Shown here in pieces: positions 1 through 6,907 of a DNA stretch of 15,769 nucleotides. Origin of the DNA: Actinomycetes bacterium (GTDB lineage: Bacteria > Actinomycetota > Acidimicrobiia > Acidimicrobiales > Palsa-688); the NCBI GenBank assembly GCA_021819345.1, contig JAKARG010000019.1:1-15769 (forward strand). The letters run 5' to 3'. Numbering within the stretch: the stretch's first letter is position 1; every line of letters starts with the position of its first letter. A program made the position numbers and the translations under genes. The notes under the pieces were generated by a model. The model did no database searches. It worked only from the letters and a program-made list of their open reading frames with translations, and was not told where the DNA came from.

Positions 1-99
1 CGGGTGCAAGGTACCGCGCACTGCGGCATCTACGAACACGGTGGCTCGAGGCACGGCCCCTCCTCATGTAGAAACAAGCCAAGTGTATGGTTGACTGCG

Positions 100-352
100 C
101 TTTTTCGTGGCTCTCGGCGAAGAGCCGGAAGGTCGGCTCGATCCTCGGGCCGTTCTCATCTCGCAGTTCGGAGAGGGTCGGAGAGCAGGAGCGCCTGCTC
201 CTCGCGCCTCGCCTTCTCCTCCACCGCCTGGCCGACCCAGGAGCCGACCGAAGAAGCGCGACCGGCCCTTATCCTCTCCTCGCCAGCGGCCAACACCTCT
301 GGGCGAACCGTATTGGTGGCCCGAGAAGGTCGCATATCTTCGTCACGTGCAC
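100..352 (-). pseudogene. Frameshifted antitoxin-like remnant (VapB/RHH-type C-terminal helix)
   Basis: Read on the minus strand, three frames joined in order resemble a small actinobacterial type II antitoxin. A GTG near 352 or 346 starts HVTKI, a usual antitoxin opening. A shift near 330 leads to RPEVLAAGEERIRAGRASSV followed by GSWVGQAVEEKARREEQALL, the alanine/glutamate-rich helix typical of these proteins. A second shift near 175 leads to LLSELRDENGP, which again fits an antitoxin tail, while the unshifted frame stops at 156. At least two frameshifts mean the gene is broken or the sequence has indel errors. Past its end (about 26-50) the minus strand reads ATVFVDAAV, which could be the first strand of a PIN-domain toxin, but the window ends there. 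The family call rests on pattern resemblance only. Confidence 0.4.
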
Positions 353-468
353 CGGAACCGGCTCCCGACCGGCTCGGCGCCCTTCGGCCGGCGCCGACGC
401 AGCGAGTGAGATCGTGGTACGCCGGGCCGGACCTGACGACGCAGCGGAGCCCCCGAGGGCCCTTGCGC

Positions 469-947
469 TCACGGTGATCGGGACCACGTAACCGTCTCCC
501 AGCTGCGACCGTCATTGGTCGAGCGGAGCAGGTCGATGGGCGTGAAGTCCCCCGACGGCGGCGCCGTGCCCTGTGCCCAGGAGAGGCCTCCCGGGGAGCG
601 CACGGCATGGACCAAGCGGATGCCGTGTGGCACGGCGCCCGCCGTCGGTACCCCGACACCCGAGATGAACCGAGACCGGCTGAAGCGACATCCAAAAGCC
701 CTGCTGGTCCGCTGCCAGGCGGCCCCTCCGTCAGTCGTGACATTGACCGAGTGGGCTGCTCCAGGACCCTGGAGAGCGCTTCGACGTGCGACGCTCCCCG
801 CTCGACGCGAAGCGCCGGCGGCGTGACCTCGGTCCAGCTCGCCCCCCCGTCGTCGGTGCGGAACAGACCCGAGCGGTTGGCTACGACGAGGCCATCCCGA
901 CGCCCCAACGGCAGCAACCCCGGGCTCTGGAGCAGTCCCCATCGCAT
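469..947 (-). pseudogene. Frameshifted Asp-box (BNR/Ycf48-like beta-propeller) protein remnant
   Basis: Two minus-strand frames joined by a shift around 755-790 give a protein of roughly 155 residues with three Asp-box motifs (S/T-x-D-x-G-x-x-W): RTDDGGASW, TTDGGAAW and STNDGRSW. Such motifs mark beta-propeller blades in sialidase-like and Ycf48-like proteins. The first segment, with GLFRTDDGGASWTEVTPP, runs from an ATG at 947; the second continues with SVNVTTDGGAAWQ and ends at a stop at 469. Neither frame alone holds all the motifs, so the gene is broken here or carries an indel error. Three blades are fewer than a full propeller, so it is probably a fragment. A further piece (VTTAADDVVELAYRPR, about 980-1020) may be an upstream part in another frame. 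It lies downstream of and co-oriented with the ABC genes but is unlikely to be functionally linked. Confidence 0.5.
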
Positions 948-1067
948 CGGTAGTCGGTCTTGGCCGCCCGGGGGCGGTAGGCGAGCTCGACGACATCGTC
1001 GGCTGCGGTGGTGACCTTCTTGCTATCCCCCGGGGGGTCCCGCAGCCCGGGCTCGCTCGGCCACCCC

Positions 1068-1943
1068 TCAGCCGACCGTGCGGCGGTGGTAGAGGTGCGC
1101 CGCGAGGGGCACGAAGACGGCGAGGAGCAGGCCCGACCAGGCCAGCGCCCCGATCACGGGGTGCTCGAGCGGCCAGGGGTGGCCCACCACCGGGGGCACC
1201 GGGTTGCCGAAGAGGTGGCGCACGGCGGTGGCCACCACGCTGACCGGGTTCCAGTTGGCGACCGTGCGCAACCACGCCGGCATGCCGGCGGTCGGCACCA
1301 GGGCGTCGGAGACGAAGGCCAGGGGGAAGACCACGATGAAGCCGATGCCCTGGGCCGACTCGGGGCCCTTGGAGACGATGCCGAGACAGGCGCACGCCCA
1401 CGACAGGGCGTACGCGAAGGCCAGGGCCACGCCGAAGGCGGCGAGCACCGAGCCGATCCCAGCCGTCGCGCGCCAGCCGATGACGAGGCCGGTCGCCACG
1501 ACGATGGCGCTGCAGAGCGCCGCTGCGACCAGGTCGGCGATCGAGCGTCCGACGAGCACCGCCGGCCGCCACATCGGCAGGGTGCCGAAGCGCTCCACCG
1601 CCCCGGTCGTGAGGTCGGTGACCAGACCGACGGCGGTGCCGACGGCCGAGGTCACGAGGTTCATGAGCAGGAGCCCGCCGATGGCGAAGTCGGTGTAGCT
1701 GCCCCCGTGGATCGGCACCCCCGAGCCGAAGACGTAGACGAACAACAAGGTGAACAGCACCGGCTGGATGGTGACATCCGAGAGCTGGGAGGGCTCTCGG
1801 CGGATGTGGACCACGTTGCGCCGGACCATCACGGCCACGTCGTGGAGGGCGGAGGGCAGCGACGTGCCTCTGTCGCCGGCTGTCGGCGCCAGCGGTCCGA
1901 GGCTGCGGCCGGGCGAGGGGATCGTGGTGTCGAGGGTGGTCAT
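1068..1943 (-). CDS. ABC-2 type transporter permease (DrrB family)
   Basis: A 291-residue integral membrane protein, the channel half of a DrrAB-type exporter. After a hydrophilic N-terminus of about 45 residues it has VQPVLFTLLFVYVFGSG-like first-helix character (seen as QPVLFTLLFVYVFGSG), then further hydrophobic stretches (FAIGGLLLMNLVTSAVGTAV, LVAAALCSAIVVATGLVIGW, VLAAFGVALAFAYALSWACA, GIGFIVVFPLAFVSDALVP, ALAWSGLLLAVFVPLAAHLY), giving six segments. The short helix before the last one contains the P-x-W-L-R-x-V-x-x-x-N-P pattern (MPAWLRTVANWNPVS) usual in DrrB/ABC2 membrane proteins. The ATG at 1943 overlaps the ATPase stop by 4 bp (ATGA), so the two are translationally coupled. The substrate cannot be read from sequence; DrrAB relatives export drugs or lipids. 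No clear terminator follows. Confidence 0.9.
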   Translation of the reverse strand: MTTLDTTIPSPGRSLGPLAPTAGDRGTSLPSALHDVAVMVRRNVVHIRREPSQLSDVTIQPVLFTLLFVYVFGSGVPIHGGSYTDFAIGGLLLMNLVTSAVGTAVGLVTDLTTGAVERFGTLPMWRPAVLVGRSIADLVAAALCSAIVVATGLVIGWRATAGIGSVLAAFGVALAFAYALSWACACLGIVSKGPESAQGIGFIVVFPLAFVSDALVPTAGMPAWLRTVANWNPVSVVATAVRHLFGNPVPPVVGHPWPLEHPVIGALAWSGLLLAVFVPLAAHLYHRRTVG

Positions 1944-2968
1944 GCGGGCTCTCCTTGGAGGACGGGGTCTGCGGTGGTCTCGGTGTCGCCCGAGCGGGCA
2001 GCAGGCTCGCCCGGGCGGGTGAGGGCGAAGAAGACGTCGTCGAGCGATGGCGGGCGGACCTCGACGTCGTCGACGGCGATCCCGGCGGCATCGAGGGCGC
2101 GCACGACCCGGGTGGCGACGGCCGAGGCCGAGGCGACCGGTGCGCCGAGGTGCCGACCGTCGCCCGACACCGACACCTCCCCAGCCACGAAGGGCCCGAG
2201 CGCACCGGCGGAGCCGGGGTGGGCCTCGGCGAGGGTCACCGCCAGGCGGGCGCCGCCGGTGCGGGCCTTGAGCTCGGCCGGGGTGCCCTCGGCGATCACC
2301 GTGCCGTGGTCGATGACCACGATCCGATCGGCGAGCTGGTCGGCCTCCTCGAGGTACTGGGTGGTGAGCACGAGGGTCGTGCCGTCGGCCACCAGGTCCC
2401 GGATCACCCGCCACATCTCCGAGCGGCTCGCCGGGTCGAGCCCGGTAGTCGGCTCGTCGAGGAACAGCACCGCGGGCCGGCTCACCAGGCTGGCCGCCAG
2501 GTCGAGGCGGCGGCGCATCCCGCCGGAGTAGCCCTTGGAGACCCGGTCGGCCGCCCCGAGCAGCTCGAAGCGGCCGAGCAGCTCTCCGGCGCGCCGGCGG
2601 GCGTCCCGCCGGGAGAGGCCCGACAGCTCGGCCACCATGACCAGGTTCTGCCGACCGGTGAGCGCCTCGTCGAGCGTGGCGTCCTGGGCGGCGACGCCGA
2701 TGCTGCGCCGGACGGCCATCGCCTCGGCGACCACGTCGTGGCCGGCCACGCGGGCAGTCCCGGCGTCGGGGCGGGCGAGGGTGGTGAGGATCCGCACCGC
2801 GGTGGTCTTGCCCGCCCCGTTGGGGCCGAGCACCCCGAGCACGCTGCCGGCGGCGACGCTGAAGCTCACGCCGCGCAGCGCCTGGGTGGCTCCGAAGGAC
2901 TTGGTCAGCCCCTCGGCCTCGACCATCGGCCGGTCCGGAGTATATTTACTTGCCAGCAAGTCAGTCAT
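1940..2968 (-). CDS. ABC transporter ATP-binding protein (DrrA family)
   Basis: A 342-residue nucleotide-binding subunit that powers the adjacent permease. Walker A is GPNGAGKT (residues 48-55), the signature is YSGGMRRRLDLA, and Walker B is LFLDEPTTGLD. The H-loop histidine is replaced by glutamine (LTTQYLEEAD), as is usual in the DrrA subfamily. The C-terminal domain of about 100 residues ends with the DrrA-type LDDVFFALT motif. The start at 2968 is chosen because a TTGACA-N17-TACAGT promoter ends 7 nt before this ATG, implying a leaderless mRNA. An alternative ATG at 2926 (MVEAEGLTKSFG) has no ribosome binding site and would drop 14 non-core residues. The gene is divergent from a TetR gene, and a palindrome over codons 3-7 is the likely regulator site. 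The operon is therefore probably TetR-repressed and induced by a ligand that may also be the export substrate. Confidence 0.93.
   Translation of the reverse strand: MTDLLASKYTPDRPMVEAEGLTKSFGATQALRGVSFSVAAGSVLGVLGPNGAGKTTAVRILTTLARPDAGTARVAGHDVVAEAMAVRRSIGVAAQDATLDEALTGRQNLVMVAELSGLSRRDARRRAGELLGRFELLGAADRVSKGYSGGMRRRLDLAASLVSRPAVLFLDEPTTGLDPASRSEMWRVIRDLVADGTTLVLTTQYLEEADQLADRIVVIDHGTVIAEGTPAELKARTGGARLAVTLAEAHPGSAGALGPFVAGEVSVSGDGRHLGAPVASASAVATRVVRALDAAGIAVDDVEVRPPSLDDVFFALTRPGEPAARSGDTETTADPVLQGEPA
2948..2961. promoter_or_regulatory. Palindromic operator candidate for the adjacent TetR regulator
   Basis: The sequence ACTTGC-CA-GCAAGT is a perfect 6-bp inverted repeat with a 2-bp centre. 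It lies inside the first codons of the ABC ATPase gene, about 8-21 nt downstream of its inferred transcription start. A related half site (TTTACTTG on the minus strand) recurs at about 3003-3010, over the tetR -10 element and the edge of the ABC -35 element. A TetR-family protein bound here could block both divergent promoters. The assignment to this TetR is inferred from position. Confidence 0.6.
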
Positions 2969-2975
2969 GTCGGTG

Positions 2976-3004
2976 ACTGTACGAGTTCCCTGACCTCGTG
3001 TCAA
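2976..3004 (-). promoter_or_regulatory. Promoter of the DrrAB-type operon (leaderless)
   Basis: On the minus strand TTGACA (3004-2999), a 17-bp spacer and TACAGT (2981-2976) make a near-consensus sigma-70/HrdB-type promoter. Only seven bases (CACCGAC) separate the -10 element from the ATG at 2968, so transcription should begin at or next to the A of the start codon. Confidence 0.7.
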
Positions 3005-3005
3005 G

Positions 3006-3011
3006 TAAACT
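3006..3011 (+). promoter_or_regulatory. -10 element of the tetR gene (leaderless)
   Basis: TAAACT fits the -10 pattern TANNNT and is followed by seven bases (CTTCGGC) and the ATG at 3019, the same spacing as on the opposite strand. The -35 region (about 2983-2988, GAGTTC) is weak. The element overlaps the TTTACTTG half site, so autorepression is plausible. It also argues for the ATG at 3019 over an upstream GTG at 2998. Confidence 0.5.
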
Positions 3012-3018
3012 CTTCGGC

Positions 3019-3747
3019 ATGCCCCGACCAGCTCCCCGATCGACGCCGAGCGAGGGGCCGAGCCCTGCCGTGGCTGGTGGAGGCCCGGTGGACAACGGCG
3101 AGCGGGCGGGCGTGCCAGCACCTGCGGCAGGAGAGGACCTGGCAGCGGGGCGCAGGCGGCGGGGACGGCCCCCGGGCGACACCCGTGAGCGGATCCTCGA
3201 CGTCGCTCTCGAGCTGTTCACCGATCAGGGCTACGAGGAGACCTCGCTGAGGGAGGTCTCCGATCGCCTCGGGCTGACCAAGGCCGCCCTCTACTACCAC
3301 TTCGAGCGCAAGGAGGACATCCTCCTCGCCCTCCACCTGCGCCTGCACGCCGTGGGTGCAAGGGCCCTGGAGGCACTCTCGCGCTCCGAGGTGGCGGCCG
3401 GCGACGTCGGCGCCTGGCTCGCCGCCCTCGACGCCTTCGTGGACGAGGCCATCGCCAACCGGGCGCTGTTCACGTTCCACCTGCGCAACGAGCGTGCCCT
3501 CGAGCGCCACGTGAGCCCCGAGGACCACGACCACGCCGACCACGACGACATGCAGCGCCAGCTCCGGGCGATCCTGGCCTCGCCCTCGCTTCCGGTGGAG
3601 CTCCGGGTGCGGCTGGCCTGCGCCCTCGGTGCGGCCCTCGGCACGCTGTTCGGCGCTGGGGAGGTCTTCGCCGAGGTGGCCGACGCCGAGCTGTCCCGGC
3701 TGGTGCGCGACGCGATCCGCACCCTGGTGGAGAGCGATCGGCAGTAG
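3019..3747 (+). CDS. TetR family transcriptional regulator
   Basis: A 242-residue repressor-type protein. Residues 1-50 form a long Pro/Ala/Gly-rich, probably disordered extension ending in a basic patch (RRRRGRPP). The TetR DNA-binding domain follows: TRERILDVALELFTDQGYEE, then the helix-turn-helix at about 77-96 (SLREVSDRLGLTKAALYYHF). The remainder is the helical ligand-binding and dimerisation domain, with a C-terminal part of the kind seen in TetR_C domains. A short His/Asp cluster (EDHDHADHDD, about residues 171-180) is unusual and could bind metal or simply be a flexible loop. The gene is divergent from the DrrAB-type exporter and probably represses it and itself through the palindrome between them. 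Start at 3019 is preferred over GTG 2998 because of the -10 element placed 7 nt upstream. Confidence 0.9.
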   Translation: MPRPAPRSTPSEGPSPAVAGGGPVDNGERAGVPAPAAGEDLAAGRRRRGRPPGDTRERILDVALELFTDQGYEETSLREVSDRLGLTKAALYYHFERKEDILLALHLRLHAVGARALEALSRSEVAAGDVGAWLAALDAFVDEAIANRALFTFHLRNERALERHVSPEDHDHADHDDMQRQLRAILASPSLPVELRVRLACALGAALGTLFGAGEVFAEVADAELSRLVRDAIRTLVESDRQ

Positions 3748-3761
3748 GCACAGCAGGTCTC

Positions 3762-3778
3762 CACCTCGTGGCGAGGTG
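3762..3778 (+). terminator. Hairpin after tetR, possible terminator
   Basis: CACCTCG-TGG-CGAGGTG is a perfect 7-bp stem with a 3-nt loop, beginning 14 nt after the tetR stop. There is no U-rich tail, which is common for putative terminators in high-GC actinobacteria but weakens the call. Confidence 0.4.
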
Positions 3779-3866
3779 CCCTCGGCGACCTCGGCCTGCG
3801 CGCGCCGCTCGGGATCGGGCCACAGAGGGCGCGGGATCGGGCAGCGGAGGGGAAAGGGGAGCTGAC

Positions 3867-3893
3867 AGTTGTCACGGGCTGATCGTGACAACT
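3867..3893. promoter_or_regulatory. Perfect 10-bp inverted repeat upstream of the ABC-DesKR operon
   Basis: AGTTGTCACG, seven bases, then CGTGACAACT form perfect 10-bp arms. The start codon of the next gene (3934) is preceded by a possible -10 element GATGCT (3922-3927) at 6 nt, with no good -35. If transcription starts at 3934 the repeat is centred near -54, where response-regulator activators commonly bind. The DesR-like protein of the same operon is the natural candidate binder; the tetR product is an alternative. The repeat is seen directly; the partner is inferred. Confidence 0.6.
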
Positions 3894-3933
3894 CGCACTA
3901 CCGTCGCCGGGCCCACCTGGCGATGCTGTGGTC

Positions 3934-4869
3934 ATGAGAGCCGAAGAGGTGAAATGCCCGGCGGTCTGGATCGGCGGGGTCGAGAAGTCCTACGGGCGAG
4001 TCACGGCCCTGAGCGGCCTGGACCTGGCCATCTTCCCCGGCGAGACGGTCGCCCTCCTCGGCCCCAACGGGGCGGGGAAGTCGACCACCATCGACCTGCT
4101 CCTCGGGCTGTCCCGACCCGACGCCGGGGAGGTCAGGGTCTTGGGCGAGGCGCCTGCGGAGATGGTGGCGGCGGGCCGGGTGGGAGGAATGCTCCAGACC
4201 GGCCAGCTCATCCGCCACCTGCGGGTACGAGAGCTGGTGAGCATGGTGGCCTCGCTCTACCCTCGCCCCCGCCCGGTCGACGAGGTGCTCGAGCTGACCG
4301 CGACGGCCTCGATCGCCGGGCGCGACACCACCAAGCTCTCGGGCGGCCAGACCCAGCGGGTGCGCCTCGCCCTCGGCCTGGTGGGCGACCCCGACCTGCT
4401 GGTCCTGGACGAGCCGACCGCCGCGCTCGACGTGGAGGGCCGTCGGGAGCTGTGGGCGGTGCTCAGAGCGGTGAGCTCCTCGGGCACCACGGTGCTCTTC
4501 GCCACCCACTACCTGGAGGAGGCCGACGAGCACGCCGACCGGGTGGTGCTGCTCGCTGCCGGGCGGGTGGTCGCCGACGGGACGCCCAACGAGGTCCGGG
4601 GTGTCGTCGGCGGGCGGCGCATCCGGGCCAACCTCCCCGGCGTGGACTCCGACGAGCTCGCCGGCCTGGCCGGGGTCGCGGCGGTGGAGCGCCGTGGTGA
4701 CGCAGTGGTGCTCTCCTGCACCGGTTCCGACGCAGCCCTGCGCCTGCTGCTCGCCCGCTATCCCACCGCCTGCGACATCGAGGTCACCGCCGCAAGGCTC
4801 GAAGAGGCCTTCGTCGAGCTGACCGGGGCAGGCGCAGGAGCTGCTGGCGACCCGGGCGCACGCCGATGA
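3934..4869 (+). CDS. ABC transporter ATP-binding protein (YvfR-like)
   Basis: A 311-residue cytoplasmic ATPase subunit of an ABC-2 exporter. Walker A is GPNGAGKS (43-50), the Q-loop lies around MLQTGQLI, the signature is LSGGQTQRVRLAL, Walker B is LLVLDEPTAALD, and the H-loop histidine is intact (FATHYLEEAD). The last 80 or so residues are a small regulatory domain ending in RLEEAFVELTG, a typical closing motif of the CcmA/DrrA-like family. ATG 3934 is preferred to the in-frame GTG at 3928 because the likely -10 sits 6 nt before it. Its stop overlaps the permease start (ATGA). The kinase and regulator downstream make this a two-component-controlled exporter comparable to Bacillus YvfRSTU. Substrate unknown. 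Confidence 0.92.
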   Translation: MRAEEVKCPAVWIGGVEKSYGRVTALSGLDLAIFPGETVALLGPNGAGKSTTIDLLLGLSRPDAGEVRVLGEAPAEMVAAGRVGGMLQTGQLIRHLRVRELVSMVASLYPRPRPVDEVLELTATASIAGRDTTKLSGGQTQRVRLALGLVGDPDLLVLDEPTAALDVEGRRELWAVLRAVSSSGTTVLFATHYLEEADEHADRVVLLAAGRVVADGTPNEVRGVVGGRRIRANLPGVDSDELAGLAGVAAVERRGDAVVLSCTGSDAALRLLLARYPTACDIEVTAARLEEAFVELTGAGAGAAGDPGARR

Positions 4870-5594
4870 CGAACAGCTCGACCTACCTGCGCTACGAGGC
4901 CCTGCGCACCGCGCGCAACTGGCCCTTCCTCGTGCTCTCTCTCGCCTTCCCCCTGATCCTGCTGCTCGTCGTCGGTGGGTCCCACCGCCATACTCACCTC
5001 GACGGCATCTCGTTCCCGCTCTACTACATGGTCGGGATGGCCTCTTGGGGGGCGATGGGAGCGGTCGTCGCCACCGGGGCGCGCATCTCCGCCGAGCGCC
5101 AAGGCGGGTGGACCCGCCAGCTGCGCTTGACCCCGCTGTCGGTACGCTCCTACCTCACGGCCAAGGTCGTCACCGGCTACCTGGTCGCCCTGCTCGGCCT
5201 GGCGGTGATCTACCTGGCCGGCGCCGGCCTCGGGGTGCACCTGCCGGCGACCGGCTGGCTGCTCATGACCGGCCTCATCCTCGTCGGGCTGGTCCCCTTC
5301 GCCCTCGCGGGCGTCGCCCTCGGCCACCTGCTACGTCCCGAGGTCCTCGGCCCGGCCATCGGAGGGCTCACCTCGCTGCTCGCGCTCGCCGGCGGCGCGT
5401 GGGGACCGCTGCTCACCGGCAGCCTGGCCGGCATCGCGAAGGCCCTTCCCTCCTACTGGCTCGTTCAGGCGAGCGTCGCCGGTCTCGACCGTCGGGTCTG
5501 GGGCGTCGAAGGCTGGGGCGTCATGGCGGCCTGGACGCTCGTGCTCGTGCCCGTCGCAGTCGCCGCCTACCGGCGCGACACGGCACGCGTCTAG
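4866..5594 (+). CDS. ABC-2 type transporter permease (YvfS-like)
   Basis: A 242-residue membrane protein, short for the class but complete. Hydrophobic segments include WPFLVLSLAFPLILLLVVGG, YYMVGMASWGAMGAVVATGA, VVTGYLVALLGLAVIYLAGA, WLLMTGLILVGLVPFALAG, GLTSLLALAGGAWGPLLTG and VMAAWTLVLVPVAVAAY, six in all. Between the second and third is the ER-x-x-G-W-x-R-Q-L-R-L-T-P pattern (ERQGGWTRQLRLTPLS), the coupling-helix region conserved in small ABC-2 permeases of this type. It is coupled to the ATPase by the ATGA overlap and is followed by the kinase gene after about 23 bases. The pair probably exports, or senses through flux, a hydrophobic compound or envelope stress signal. Confidence 0.9.
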   Translation: MTNSSTYLRYEALRTARNWPFLVLSLAFPLILLLVVGGSHRHTHLDGISFPLYYMVGMASWGAMGAVVATGARISAERQGGWTRQLRLTPLSVRSYLTAKVVTGYLVALLGLAVIYLAGAGLGVHLPATGWLLMTGLILVGLVPFALAGVALGHLLRPEVLGPAIGGLTSLLALAGGAWGPLLTGSLAGIAKALPSYWLVQASVAGLDRRVWGVEGWGVMAAWTLVLVPVAVAAYRRDTARV

Positions 5595-5617
5595 GTCAGG
5601 GTCCTATCGTGCCGGCA

Positions 5618-6907
5618 GTGAGCGACCCGGGAGCCTGCGTCGATCCGTCGGGCCCGGCCTCGGTGGACGAACAGGCTTCGGCGGTCGGCCGCCGGCGCCA
5701 GCTGATGTTCAGGACCGTGTTCCCGGGGGTGTTCCTCGCCTACCTCGTCGAGACCGCTGCGGCGATCGCCGAGCGAAACGGCCCCGCCGGTGAGGCCGCC
5801 GGGCTCGCCCTCCTGGCGGTGTTCTGCGCAGCGCACGTGTCGCTGCTCGCCTCGGACCTCGACGGGGCAGCGCCGGGGCGCTATTGGTCGCTGTTCGCCG
5901 TCGAGGTGGCCTGCTTCGTCGCGGAGCTGCCCCTGGCGCACGAGGCTGCCTTCGTCATGGTCGTGTTCATCGTGACCCTCGCAGTGGGCCGGCTCTACTT
6001 CCGGGCGCTCCCGATCGTCGTTGGCGCGACCGCTGCGGCACTGTTCCTGCCGCTCGCGTTCCCGTCCTGGCACGAAGGCATTGCGTCGGCGGTCACCGAC
6101 GGCACCGTGTTCGGGATCCCGCTCGTCGGCCTGGCGATGATCGCCTTCTTCGGGATCCTGCGCGCCAACGCCGCACTCGCCCACGCCCGCGCCGAGGTGG
6201 CCCGCCTCGCCGCGGACAACGAGCGCAACCGCATCGCCCGCGACATCCACGACCTGCTCGGCCAGTCGCTCACCACCGTTGTGGTCAAGGCGGAGCTTGC
6301 CCGCCGCCTACTGGTGAGCGACGCCGAGGCTGCGTCCGGGGAGATCGCCGAGGTGGTCGAGCTAAGCCGCAGCTGCCTCGCCGAGGTGCGCGCTGCGGTC
6401 TCCTCCTACCGAAGTCCCGACCTGGCGGCCGAGCTCGCCGCCGGAGCCGAGCTGCTCCGCGCTGCGGGGATCACTGCCCGGCTTCCCGACAGCACAGAGC
6501 ACGTCGTGGCCGAGGCCCGGGGGCTGTTCGCCTGGGTGCTGCGGGAGGGGCTCACCAACGTCGTGCGCCACTCGGGTGCCACCTGTTGCACCGTCACGCT
6601 CGGGCCCGCAGCGATCGAGATCTCCGACAACGGCCCTTCCGGCAGCGCCGACCCCTCCCTTCTCGCCGGCGCAGCCGACCCCTCCCATCTGAGCGGCGGG
6701 TCGACCACAGCCAGCTCCGGCACCGGCCTCGCCGGCCTGCGGGAGCGGGTGGCCGCCGCCGGGGCGACCCTCCAGGCGGGGCCCGGGTCCGCTGGCGGCT
6801 GGCGGCTGCGGGTAGAGCTCGCGCCCCGAGGAGCAGCGGCGCTACCGGGCCGGCCCGGCGCCGCGAGCACAGCAGGGCCGGCGGCTGCACCGGCAGGGAG
6901 AAGGTGA
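5618..6907 (+). CDS. DesK-like sensor histidine kinase
   Basis: A 429-residue membrane sensor kinase of the HisKA_3/HATPase class. Residues 1-30 are hydrophilic. About six hydrophobic segments follow (FPGVFLAYLVETAAAI, GLALLAVFCAAHVSLLA, YWSLFAVEVACFVAELPLA, AAFVMVVFIVTLAVG, LPIVVGATAAALFLPLAF, GIPLVGLAMIAFFGIL) and no extracellular sensor domain is apparent. The H-box ERNRIARDIHDLLGQSLTTV places the phospho-acceptor at His211. The N-box is EGLTNVVRHS, the G1 box ISDNGPSG, and the G2 box GTGLAGLRERV. A 9-residue tandem duplication lies between G1 and G2. The start is one of two adjacent GTGs (5609 or 5618); an ATG at 5705 would still precede the membrane part. The stop overlaps the next gene's GTG. 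It probably senses membrane state or the exporter's load and phosphorylates the DesR-like partner. Confidence 0.9.
   Translation: MSDPGACVDPSGPASVDEQASAVGRRRQLMFRTVFPGVFLAYLVETAAAIAERNGPAGEAAGLALLAVFCAAHVSLLASDLDGAAPGRYWSLFAVEVACFVAELPLAHEAAFVMVVFIVTLAVGRLYFRALPIVVGATAAALFLPLAFPSWHEGIASAVTDGTVFGIPLVGLAMIAFFGILRANAALAHARAEVARLAADNERNRIARDIHDLLGQSLTTVVVKAELARRLLVSDAEAASGEIAEVVELSRSCLAEVRAAVSSYRSPDLAAELAAGAELLRAAGITARLPDSTEHVVAEARGLFAWVLREGLTNVVRHSGATCCTVTLGPAAIEISDNGPSGSADPSLLAGAADPSHLSGGSTTASSGTGLAGLRERVAAAGATLQAGPGSAGGWRLRVELAPRGAAALPGRPGAASTAGPAAAPAGRR
6641..6694 (+). repeat. 27-bp tandem duplication inside the kinase ATP lid
   Basis: Two adjacent 27-bp units (6641-6667 and 6668-6694) match at 20 of 27 positions and share the exact 13-mer GCCGACCCCTCCC. 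They encode GSADPSLLA and GAADPSHLS between the G1 and G2 boxes of the kinase. The frame is kept, so the ATP lid is simply lengthened. Confidence 0.65.

Noticed and set aside
1027..1037. CCCCC-GGGGGG palindrome after the DrrAB-type operon as a terminator
   Set aside because: There is no loop and no U-tract, and such runs are expected in DNA of this composition.
469..2205. Long minus-strand open frame of 578 codons
   Set aside because: Most of it is an out-of-frame shadow of the DrrA/DrrB-type genes; only its end (469 to about 770) carries plausible Asp-box sequence, which is reported as part of the remnant.
1955..3250. Long plus-strand frame opposite the DrrA-type gene
   Set aside because: Gly/Arg/Glu/His-rich shadow with no motif; the opposite strand carries clear Walker and signature motifs.
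5045..5608. N-terminal extension of the kinase frame
   Set aside because: It lies inside the permease gene out of frame and is Arg/Pro-rich shadow sequence.
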